Below, piece after piece: positions 1 through 8,500 of a stretch of 17,616 nt of DNA; positions within the stretch are counted from its first letter, which is position 1, and each line of letters starts with the position of its first letter. A model generated the notes under the pieces. It searched no databases. It saw only the letters and a list, made by a program, of their open reading frames with translations, and had not been told where the DNA came from. The translations under genes and the position numbers were made by a program. The stretch is from NCBI GenBank assembly GCA_014728435.1, contig WJLP01000018.1:1-17616 (forward strand). Direction: 5' to 3'. Source of the stretch: Candidatus Uhrbacteria bacterium. GTDB lineage: Bacteria; Patescibacteriota; Patescibacteriia; 2-12-FULL-60-25.

Positions 1-1
1 A

Positions 2-1030
2 ATTGATGAAACCGCGTTTGCCTCAAGTATCCGCATGCTCGCCAAAGACATAGAAAAAGAAAGCAAGAGCGGTTCCATGGAAGTAAAAGACGGCCAAATA
101 GTTTCATTTACCGCCGGTACCTTGGGCCGCAAAGTCAATATCCAAAAAACACTCGAACCCGTCCTCACTTCCTGGCCGCCCTCATCAACTTTCCCGCTTG
201 TGGTTGAAGAAGAGCACGGAAAAATCACGGGCGAAAACCTGGAAGAACTCGGCATCAAAGAACTTATCGGCGTAGGCAAGTCCAATTTTCGCGGATCCCC
301 CTACAACCGCACGCGCAACATCACCAAAGCCGTGGAAGATCATATAAACGGAATTTTGCTTGCCCCGGGTGAAGAGTTTTCCATGCTTGGCGCCTTGGGT
401 GAGATCGACGGAGCGCACGGCTGGCTTCCCGAGCTTGTCATTAAGGGCAACGAAACCAAGCCCGAATACGGCGGCGGATTGTGCCAAATCGGCACCACCA
501 TGTTTCGCGGCGCGGTGGATACCGGCCTGAAAATTACCGAACGTCGCAACCACTCTTACCGCGTTTCCTACTATGAACCGGCCGGCACGGACGCCACAAT
601 TTACGATCCGGCGCCCGATTTCAGATTCCTAAACGACACCCCAAAACACGTTTACATCAATGCTTATATCGTGGGCACTGAAGTCATTTTCGAATTTTGG
701 GGCACGGACGACGGCCGCGAAGTTATCGTCGAAGATCCAAGTATTTACAACATAACCGCCGCGCCGCCAACCAAACTCATCGAAACAACCGATCTTGCTC
801 CCGGCAAAAAACGCTGTACCGAATCAGCTCACGCCGGCGCTGACGCGCATTTCAAGACCACAATTACCTATGCCGACGGTCAAGTTCGCGAAGAAATCTT
901 CCGCTCCCACTACCGCCCCTGGCAGGCTGTCTGCCTCATCGGAGTTGAAGAAACGGCCGAAGAGACTCCCGAAGGCGAGGATGTTGAGTCTGCTCCGGAT
1001 ACGGAACCTGCTCCTGAGGTCGCGGAATAA
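2..1030 (+). CDS. VanW-family surface protein, 5'-truncated by the window edge
   Basis: The reading frame is open from base 2, so the first ATG (35) is probably internal and the true start lies outside the window. Counting from that ATG, residues about 30-85 fit the end of a PG_binding_4-type domain, and residues 86-225 form a VanW domain. The diagnostic stretches are SPYNRTRNI (88-96), LLAPGEEFSM (108-117), YGGGLCQIGTTMF (145-157), and later ITERRNHSYRV, then GTDATIYDP and DFRF. The name comes from vancomycin-resistance clusters, but most family members lie outside them and have no proven biochemical role; a link to peptidoglycan or the cell surface is the usual inference. The C-terminus is a Glu/Pro-rich acidic tail of about 30 residues. 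The next gene begins 151 nt downstream with its own promoter, so this is probably the last gene of an upstream transcript. Confidence in the family is high; the function is unknown. Confidence 0.9.
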   Translation: MDETAFASSIRMLAKDIEKESKSGSMEVKDGQIVSFTAGTLGRKVNIQKTLEPVLTSWPPSSTFPLVVEEEHGKITGENLEELGIKELIGVGKSNFRGSPYNRTRNITKAVEDHINGILLAPGEEFSMLGALGEIDGAHGWLPELVIKGNETKPEYGGGLCQIGTTMFRGAVDTGLKITERRNHSYRVSYYEPAGTDATIYDPAPDFRFLNDTPKHVYINAYIVGTEVIFEFWGTDDGREVIVEDPSIYNITAAPPTKLIETTDLAPGKKRCTESAHAGADAHFKTTITYADGQVREEIFRSHYRPWQAVCLIGVEETAEETPEGEDVESAPDTEPAPEVAE

Positions 1031-1079
1031 GTCGCAAATCTCAAGAACTGGTAACAAACAATCGTCAAATACTAAATAT

Positions 1080-1096
1080 CAAATTTAAAAAATTTG
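1080..1096. other. Short perfect A/T inverted repeat after the VanW gene
   Basis: The arms are CAAATTT and AAATTTG around an AAA loop, followed by TAATTTT. The stem has only one G-C pair at its base, so it would be a weak terminator. It sits in a degenerate A+T-rich 151-nt intergenic stretch. It may contribute to ending the VanW transcript, but I would not rely on it. Confidence 0.25.
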
Positions 1097-1164
1097 TAAT
1101 TTTAAGATTCAGGCCTTGTTATTTGTTTGTATCTTCTTTCTTGGTTATTGATTATTGCTAATTA

Positions 1165-1173
1165 TGTTATAAT
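1165..1173 (+). promoter_or_regulatory. Extended -10 promoter of the hsp20 gene
   Basis: TGTTATAAT is a perfect TATAAT hexamer (1168-1173) with the TGn extension (1165-1167). A -35 at 17-bp spacing (TTATTG, 1145-1150) is poor, as is usual for extended -10 promoters. Transcription would start near 1180, only one or two bases before the ATG at 1182. The mRNA would then be leaderless, and there is no Shine-Dalgarno sequence upstream of the ATG. Confidence 0.7.
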
Positions 1174-1181
1174 TAGCTCGT

Positions 1182-1544
1182 ATGACAAATCTTTCAGATT
1201 GGATGCCCGCCTCCGAAGAAGGCCAGCTCTCTGTCGATGTATTCCGCGAAGGGGATAATCTAGTAATACGCTCATTGGTAGCCGGCGTAAAACCGGATGA
1301 CCTTGATATTTCCGTGCACGGTGATTTACTCACCATCCGCGGCAAGCGCGAACACGAAAAAAAGGAACAAGCCACGGATTGGTTTTATGAAGAGTGCTAT
1401 TGGGGTGCCTTCAGCCGCTCTATCGTTCTCCCATATCACGTCTCGGCCGACGCTACCGAGGCAAAAATGAAAAACGGTATTCTCGAAATACGCATACCGA
1501 TCCGTAAAGACGGCAAACAAGTAAAAGTCGAGTGGGATAAATAA
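1182..1544 (+). CDS. Small heat-shock protein, Hsp20/alpha-crystallin family
   Basis: This 120-residue cytoplasmic protein is an ATP-independent holdase chaperone that keeps unfolded proteins soluble. The alpha-crystallin domain covers nearly the whole chain: a beta-strand-rich start (LSVDVFREGDNLVIR, 16-30), the LVAGVKPDDLDISV core (32-45), WGAFSRSIVLP (74-84), and the conserved KNGILEIRIPI (97-107). IRIPI supplies the C-terminal I-x-I-type docking motif. The N-terminal arm is only about 15 residues; many bacterial relatives are 140-150 aa, so large oligomers may be reduced or differently built. The start is fixed by the extended -10 promoter ending 8 nt upstream, which leaves no room for a longer N-terminus. 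It appears to be a single-gene transcript between two surface-protein genes. Family assignment is secure. Confidence 0.95.
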   Translation: MTNLSDWMPASEEGQLSVDVFREGDNLVIRSLVAGVKPDDLDISVHGDLLTIRGKREHEKKEQATDWFYEECYWGAFSRSIVLPYHVSADATEAKMKNGILEIRIPIRKDGKQVKVEWDK

Positions 1545-1556
1545 GTCACATTCATA

Positions 1557-1623
1557 CTTCGTGTATTTAACATTTTTTCTATAAAAATTGAACGACCCAC
1601 GATGTACGAAGCACGAATTTTTT
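1557..1623 (+). terminator. Possible weak terminator after hsp20
   Basis: CTTCGT (1557-1562) can pair with ACGAAG (1606-1611). Alternatively TTCGTG (1558-1563) can pair with CACGAA (1612-1617), which runs directly into six T residues (1618-1623). The loop is about 45-50 nt and the stem only six pairs, so this is tentative. The rest of the 145-nt gap shows nothing else clear apart from a candidate -10 near its right end. Confidence 0.25.
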
Positions 1624-1666
1624 ATGCACAATGAACGTATAAATCACGTTCTTTTTTGTCTCCATA

Positions 1667-1677
1667 TATGATATTAT
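1667..1677 (+). promoter_or_regulatory. Candidate -10 region for the three-gene surface cluster
   Basis: TATGAT (1667-1672) overlaps TATTAT (1672-1677); each matches five of six bases of TATAAT. Neither has a good -35 at 16-18 bp. Initiation would fall 5-12 nt before the ATG at 1690, so the cluster's first gene would also have a very short leader. No Shine-Dalgarno is seen before this ATG. Confidence 0.4.
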
Positions 1678-1689
1678 GAGTTTGCATCT

Positions 1690-2430
1690 ATGCAGGAGGA
1701 AAACGCAAACTCAAGCGGTTCAATCCGGATGCACTGGAAACAGCTAAATAAAGAGAAAAAAGCAGCAATAATCGCCTTGGTGCTGGGCGCGGTTTTTGTA
1801 TTTGTGTTTTCGGCCTACCGAGTCCGCCAAGGCATCTACGCGCCATTTTTGGTTTCCGTCGAAGATTTCGAAAAAAATCGTGAATTAATTCAAGATCCCA
1901 TAGCCGAGCACGAGGCTCTGCAAAAACGCACCGACACCGACGGCGACGGATTATCCGACTGGGCAGAAGAAAACATTTATAAAACATCACCCTATCTCTG
2001 GAGCACGGCCGGCGATGACGTACCCGATAACGTCAAAATCGCTCGCGGCGAAAACCCGCTTTGTAAAAGCGGCGAACCCTGCGGCACTGCGCAGTCGGTT
2101 AATTTTAATTTGCCAACCACCACTTTACCGTACGATTTTGATAAAATTCAAGACAGCTCAAACGCCGTCAATGATTTGCTAACCGGAAAATCACCCGCTT
2201 CTGAAAATTATCAAGGTATGGCTGAAGAGGCCGGAGTTGATTTGGAAACATTAAAGCAACAAATCCCCAAAGATCCGGATGTCTTAAGAGAGGCAATGTT
2301 GGCCAGCGGTAAAGTTACGGAAGAGCAATTAAATAGCATTTCAGATGAAGATTTAATGAAATATTTTAACGAGGCCATGGCAGAATTGGAGGTCGAAATG
2401 GAAGAAGAGAAACAAAGCGATACAGAATAA
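1690..2430 (+). CDS. Single-TM membrane protein with extracellular calcium-loop (thrombospondin type 3-like) domain
   Basis: A short hydrophilic N-terminus ending in basic KQLNKEKK (17-24) is followed by one hydrophobic helix (about 25-42), predicting an N-in, C-out topology. Outside the membrane, DTDGDGLSDWAE (82-93) is a canonical DxDxDG...E calcium loop of the thrombospondin type 3/EF-hand-like kind. The following segment to ENPLC (121-125) fits the usual second half of this CPR module, but its expected second Asp-rich loop has decayed to STAGDDVPD. C125 and C131 could form a disulfide. The remainder (about 135-246) is Asp/Glu-rich and probably helical. It ends 5 nt before the giant gene, indicating a shared transcript and translational coupling. 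The AGGAGG just inside the start (1694-1699) precedes no usable start codon. I infer a membrane tether or partner for the giant protein. Confidence 0.8.
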   Translation: MQEENANSSGSIRMHWKQLNKEKKAAIIALVLGAVFVFVFSAYRVRQGIYAPFLVSVEDFEKNRELIQDPIAEHEALQKRTDTDGDGLSDWAEENIYKTSPYLWSTAGDDVPDNVKIARGENPLCKSGEPCGTAQSVNFNLPTTTLPYDFDKIQDSSNAVNDLLTGKSPASENYQGMAEEAGVDLETLKQQIPKDPDVLREAMLASGKVTEEQLNSISDEDLMKYFNEAMAELEVEMEEEKQSDTE

Positions 2431-2435
2431 AAATT

Positions 2436-2537
2436 ATGCGAAAGTTAACAGCTTCAAAAATAATAGCCAAAGTGGCCATCGGAACAGCGGTATTTACCAT
2501 GCTGGCATCTTTATTAATCGGCCAACACGCAATGGCG
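2436..2537 (+). other. Signal peptide of the giant protein
   Basis: Residues 1-34 comprise a basic n-region (MRK, K8, K12), an apolar core (about residues 13-29) and an A-x-A site (AMA, 32-34) followed by Asp. This predicts Sec export and type I signal peptidase cleavage. There is no lipobox Cys. Confidence 0.85.
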
Positions 2538-5500
2538 GCCGACACTAAACCCACAGATCCCAACCCCCCGCCAATGCCTCCGAGTGCCCTTTATTGTTGG
2601 AAGGTCTGGGGAGGTCCCAAAGGGTCGGGAACAATGGGTGAAGCGCAATGGGCCGGCTTTTATGGCTGTTTAAACGCATTTCAGGACCAAACACTGGATT
2701 GGCGTCAAAGGGTAGATGATTGGTGGTATCGGCGTTCTGAAAAAATAATGCAAGAAACGGAAAATAGTATATTGTTAGCCACAATGGGTGGCGTTATGGA
2801 TGCTATAGCCTACATGACGACAAATTTTGCTTATGATTCGGCTAATAAAATATTGGGCGTTGAAAGTCCGGATGGCCGACCCACCTTCTGGGAGGATAAT
2901 TTTGGTGATTACTTGAAATATCATACAGATAAAGCTTCCGGTGTATTTTTTGAAAGGTTTGACGCTATGCATGAATTTAGCGCGGATTTTGGCAGTGGAG
3001 ATCAAACCGAATTCGGTTTTACAACCTTGTGTAATAAGCCCAGCCCTTTGGATATTCAGCTAGGATTTGGATTTCCAGGTATACCACCTCTATCACCCGG
3101 TACATGTACGTTTTCCAAGATGGTAGAGAATTTTGAAGCGATCGGCGACATGGTTTCTTCTGAAGAAGCCTTAACAATGCATCGCGAAGGATTTAATCCT
3201 AATGGCAATGACTTTCATGTGGGATTGGAATTGCACTCAAATTACACGGAGGCGATTTTAGGTGAACATAGCGCCGCAAAATTAACACGCCAAGAAACTG
3301 AAGGGATGCACCCTATTATCGACAAGGTTACGCAAAAAATTACATGGCCCAGCATGCTTGCCAATGAAAGCATGAGGAGTGTAGATCCAGTGGCCATGGC
3401 TATGAGGTCTCAAGATCAAAGAGAGGATTACATGATCAGCACTTTTATTGAAACCGGAATTTCGGGTATAGGGATTGTTACTGTTCAAACTTTTGCGAGC
3501 CGTTTAGCCTTGGGATTTTTGGAAAAATTATTAGCACCTGACCCTGAAGTTTCAGGTTCTTCAACGGGAGACACTCAAAAATATAATATTATTTTTCAAT
3601 CTTTAGTTAATGAAGACGCTACAGGTGATACTCAAAATTTCTACGAACGTCAAGCTTTTGCCAAAGCTTTGGGTGATTTTATTATCCCCAGCTATTTCTC
3701 CCAAAAAGACAAAGATCTGATAAGCGAACTCTCCTTGTGCCCAAATGTACGCAGTAAGTGGAATTGCGCCATGGATCAACAATTGGCCATCGCCATTGGC
3801 ATGGGCACAACCGACGGCGCGCTCACGATCGGCAAAGCCGCGGGCATTGGCAATGAAAACGCAACCGTCAATCCCAATAGCACCGGATTGCACGCCGATT
3901 GGGAACTCATTCCTGAAAGCGATATCGCCAACAATACCGACCCGTCTTGCTATCAGCGTGCGTATTGCGCGGGTAATCTTAAAAAACTGCGCTTGGCTCG
4001 CATCTTACCTATCGGCTTTGAGATGGCCGCCAACTCTCCTTATAACGCCAAACATAACGGCAGTTACGTCACCTTGGGCGAAGTCATCCGCGGCTTTTAC
4101 AATTGCAACGAAGACGGCGAACTGGATAAAGATCATCCTTGGTGCCATCTCATCGACCCAAACTGGATACTTGCCGCACCCAAATACCAATGTCGCTCCG
4201 AAGGTTATGGCAACTCATTAATGCCCGAGATCGGAACCAGGCTGGAAGAATGCGGTGATATGGTTACCTGTTTGGGCACCGATCAAACCGGGGACTGTAA
4301 TAAAGGCTATGGCTATTGTTTGGCCGAACGCCCGGTTTATAAATTCGACGCGCCCGAATGCGACGCGCATTACGCTTCTTGCCGCACATACGTCTCATCC
4401 CAAGGCGAAGATTTAAGCGCTTTGCGTTACACCGTGGAGCGCGGTGCCTGCACCCAAGAAAATATCGGCTGTATGTGGTATTCCACCTTGCGCTATGCGC
4501 CCACGGCCGACACGGCCGACGGCCTCTGGGTCGGTACACTAAACGACGGCCCGCGAGTTTACCTCGACGGCACCGCCGAGCCTTGCGCCGCGGCCGGTTG
4601 CACCAAAGCCTTAAACGTTGAAGTTGGCGAACAGGCATTTAATCTCATCCAAAACGGTTCCTTTGAAGATGTCGTGGAAACAGAACAAAACGGTGAAATG
4701 GTTTTACAAGAAGTTGATGCCTGGGATTCTACAAATGCCATTTACAGCAATATTGATTCCACTTCGGATTCGTATAATGGAGCCAGGTCTCTGACATTGG
4801 AATCCGCGGATAATGACGTTTTTATCCAAGCTCTCGAACTTTATCCTAACCGAAATTATGTTTTGTCTTTTTACTTCAAATCCAAAGAGAATTACGGAAC
4901 CACTTCGGGCCATGTAAATATCGACTTCTTTAATGACGAGGAATTAATTTCGGCTAATCGTATCACAACCGAACCCGCAAATTTTGAAGATTGCTACTGG
5001 GATGGATCAAATAATCGTCTAACTTTTAATGAAGCTCCCGGAGATCAGCAATGGCATAGGCTTGTTTGTCAATTCGTTTCCCCCGTGGATGTCAAGATGG
5101 CTCGCGTTTATATTAATTTGGCAGACTTCTTATATATAGACGCCTTGCAGTTGGAAGAAGGGGAGTATGCAACAGATTATATCGATGAAGCCGCCGATCT
5201 GGAAGAAAGCCACATCAAGATCGCGCCCGATGAATACCAATGTACCGGCAATGATGACGAAGACCACCCTGCTTGCGCTGGCTATGCCCGCGTCTGCCGC
5301 CAAACCGAAGTCGGCTGCCAAGGTTACACTTCTGTAAATGATCCAACCGCGCCCGAAATCCCGGCAACTTTAACCGCCAAAGATTACTGCCCGTCGGTTT
5401 GTTCCGGCTATGGCGAGTACCGCAAGTTGGCATCATCTTTCGATTTGGTGGAAAATCTTATCCATCCCGAATTCAGCGACCCCACGGATGATGGTAGAGC

Positions 5501-8500
5501 TTACCTCATCCCCGGCACGGCCACGGCCTGCACTCTGCAAGAAGTTGGCTGTGAGCCGTTTACCAACATGGAAGCCTCGCAAGAAGGCGGTGAAACGGTT
5601 GCTTATTATGACGAACTAAGATCCTGCCAAAAACCCAACGATCTCTCGCGTACCTACTTTACCTGGGAAGGCAGTGATGAGGAGGGTTATGTTTTGCGCA
5701 CTTGGGCTTTAATAGCCGAATCAGACACCAGCAATAAACCCGCCGTCATGTTAAAAGGCGCGGAATTCGGCGACATAAAAGATCCGGATTCTTGCGACGA
5801 AGACTTGTGGAGCTCCGGCGCCGATCAAGACTGCCGACAATTTTATGATGAAGCCGGCGAGGTGTACTACGCTTATTACTCGCAAACCATCAGCTCGGAT
5901 GATACCTGCACGCTTTACCGCAAAGATGATTCTTCCCAAATTGACTGTGAAAAGACGGGCGGTCATGAATATTTGCCCGAATCCAGGTCTTGCCTTTATT
6001 ACGCATTGCCCGAACAAAGCTCTCTTTGCGGTGCGGCGGCCGGCGGTTGCCGTGCTTACCTGGGCCCCACGGGGCGCAACGCGGTGCAAACATACTTCCA
6101 GTCTTTCGCGGCTGATGGTTCTGAAGCCGGTTTCAGCTCAACCGCCGGGTCAATCGTTACCCGCTCCGAAGAAACCGTACTCGTGGGCGATTACTCGCTA
6201 CGCGTCGATTCCGGCGCGGGTAGTGCGGTGCAAGCTCAAGTCGATATCCCGATTAACTCCACCAGCTCGCTTTATCGAGTTTCCTTCTGGGCCAAAGCTC
6301 TCCAACCCGAAGATCTAACCGTCAGCATCGACGGCCAAAGCATAGGCACAGTTAAACCCACGCTCATCTGGCAGAGGTTTGAACTCGGTCCTTTCGAAGT
6401 GGAAGACGCCACATCCACGCTTTCATTTGCCGGCCCCGCCGCGATGGGCTCGCTTTTCATCGACACCGTCAAATTCGATCAGTTAAACGATGTGCGCTTT
6501 TTGGTTAAAAACAGCTGGACAATCCCCGCCGCCTGCGATGCCACGGCCGAAGGTACGCCCGAACCGCGTGCTATGCTCGGTTGCGCCGAATACGTTGACC
6601 GCGACGGCAACCAGATATTCGCCAAGAGCTTTTCAAATTTATGCCGCGCCGACTCCATCGGCTGTAAAGCCTTCATCGACACACGCAGTGTAAGCAATCC
6701 TTATCCCGAAACGCGCACTATCACCGGAACCCCCGGCCCCTCACCGCGTGAAGACGCCGACGCCAAAGCTTATGAAGAGCAATACTTGGGCGATTGGTCC
6801 GTAACCAGCCCGGCTTGGCGTTATTATTACGCTATCGACGACGCACGTGCCCGCTGTGACGAATCACAAGATTCCTGCCGCGCTTTTGGTAAACCCGTCT
6901 TTACACAGGACCGCTTAAGCCTGGAGCCCACGGACGTAACCATCGATCCCAATAATCCGGCCAATGCCGAAATCCTGCAAAACCAAGACATCATCTACGA
7001 ATTCGATACTGTCATGCTCAAACACGATTGGGACGCTTATTATAATGATGACGAATCACTCAATCTCGCTTGTCGCAAAGACGAACTGCACTGCGAAAAA
7101 TACCAATCCGGCAACGTTACCGAATACTTCCGCGATCCGGGTAATCACACTTGCGAATGGAGCGATGGCAAACAAATATCAGCCAATCCTGAAGTCGGCA
7201 TCTACACTGCCGGTACTTACGGAGGCTGGTTCCGCTCCGGCACGGATATCCCGTGCTACCCCGGCGACGACGCTTTAAACAAAGCTCCGTATCTAAAAAA
7301 CGGAACTAATTTTGGCGCCTATTTCACGGGCGAAGATCAATACACGGGCTGGGTCAGTAAATGCCCCGTGGACCAAAGCGAATGCACCGAATTCGTTGAT
7401 CCCAACGACACTTCAGATTCTGATAACTCCACCGGACGCTCGTATTACCTCATTAATTCCCGCCAAATCGACACCAATTCTTGCGGCGGCACTGCGGAGC
7501 CTCTGGCGGGTTGCGTGCTTTTTAACAATAAAAACATAAGTGACTTGTTTGCCAACTCCCAAGCCACATACGATCTGATCCAAGACGAACGCGGCGCCGC
7601 GCAAACACCCATCGATTGCGAAGCCGACCCTGGAAATCCGCACTGCAGATTTTGTACCGATTATGTCATCAAGAGTCCAACTTTCCCTCAACAGCAACTT
7701 ACCATGGAAGAGATAGTCAGCATTGTAACAAGCGCCGCGGTTAATCAAACCGAAACTCAAAAATACTCAATTGAACTTCTTAAATACGAAAATCGGAATA
7801 ATTCTTGTAACACTGATGCCGATTGTATTCGTGAAGGAATCGCTCTTTTTCCAAGCAGCATGCCAAACAAACCGCAGGTTGATGGTTTTGTTGTAGGTAC
7901 CTGCGGACGCAAAAACGATTCCAACGTAGTTATCAAAGTAAAACTCGACCGTGAATGCGCCAGATGGATGGGTTGCGCGACCGGTGAAACCATCTACGAT
8001 CAGGCTCAACAAAAATACGTAACTCAATGCAGTGATCTGCAATTATGCGAACGTAACAGCTCCGTAAATGATGATATTTATTGCGCGGATTTCACAGACC
8101 GCAATACCGAGGAAGTTCTTACACCTGCGCAATTCGTTTCCATGCAAGCTTACAGTTCGCGCCAAGTCGGTTATGGCTCTATGGATTATTCCGGCTACAC
8201 CATACCTAACCAATATCTCTTATCGGACATTCAAAGCAGAGCGGTAGGTAGTGATATTTTAACCGGAGACACGGCCTCCAGATACGAGCAGGATAAGAGG
8301 CTAGTGGCTCAGCTCCCCATTATCGCAGATGGCCCCATCGAAGTATTGGATCCGAATCCCTCTTATCCGAATTTGAATTTATGTCGTGACACTCGTACCG
8401 GCAGAATTGGTTATATTTTAGAGGATACGAATTGCTATCTTTCCATCAACGAACCGCAAGCCCTCTCTTATGTTGCCGGCGGCGGGCAGGGAACAGACGT

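Larger units (their letters stand above)
4449..7385 (+). repeat. Eight dispersed C-x6-C-x2-[FY] protein motifs
   Basis: The Cys pairs are C672/679, C954/961, C1032/1039, C1198/1205, C1403/1410, C1474/1481, C1546/1553 and C1643/1650 of the giant protein. Examples are CTQENIGC, CRQTEVGC, CTLQEVGC, CRADSIGC and CPVDQSEC. The second Cys is often preceded by Gly and is always followed two residues later by Phe or Tyr. Four consecutive copies lie 71, 72 and 97 residues apart, suggesting a unit of about 72 aa; larger gaps hold inserted jelly-roll domains. The pairs probably form disulfides. I do not recognise a named domain. Confidence 0.75.

Noticed and set aside
1676..1747. Short ATG frame spanning the AGGAGG at 1694-1699
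   Set aside because: It encodes 23 residues without features. The AGGAGG is just inside the 246-aa gene and precedes no suitable start, so it is likely chance.
5845..6318. 157-codon alternate-frame ORF inside the giant gene
   Set aside because: It arises in a G+C-rich part with few chance stops, while the giant frame continues through it with Cys motifs and a jelly roll.
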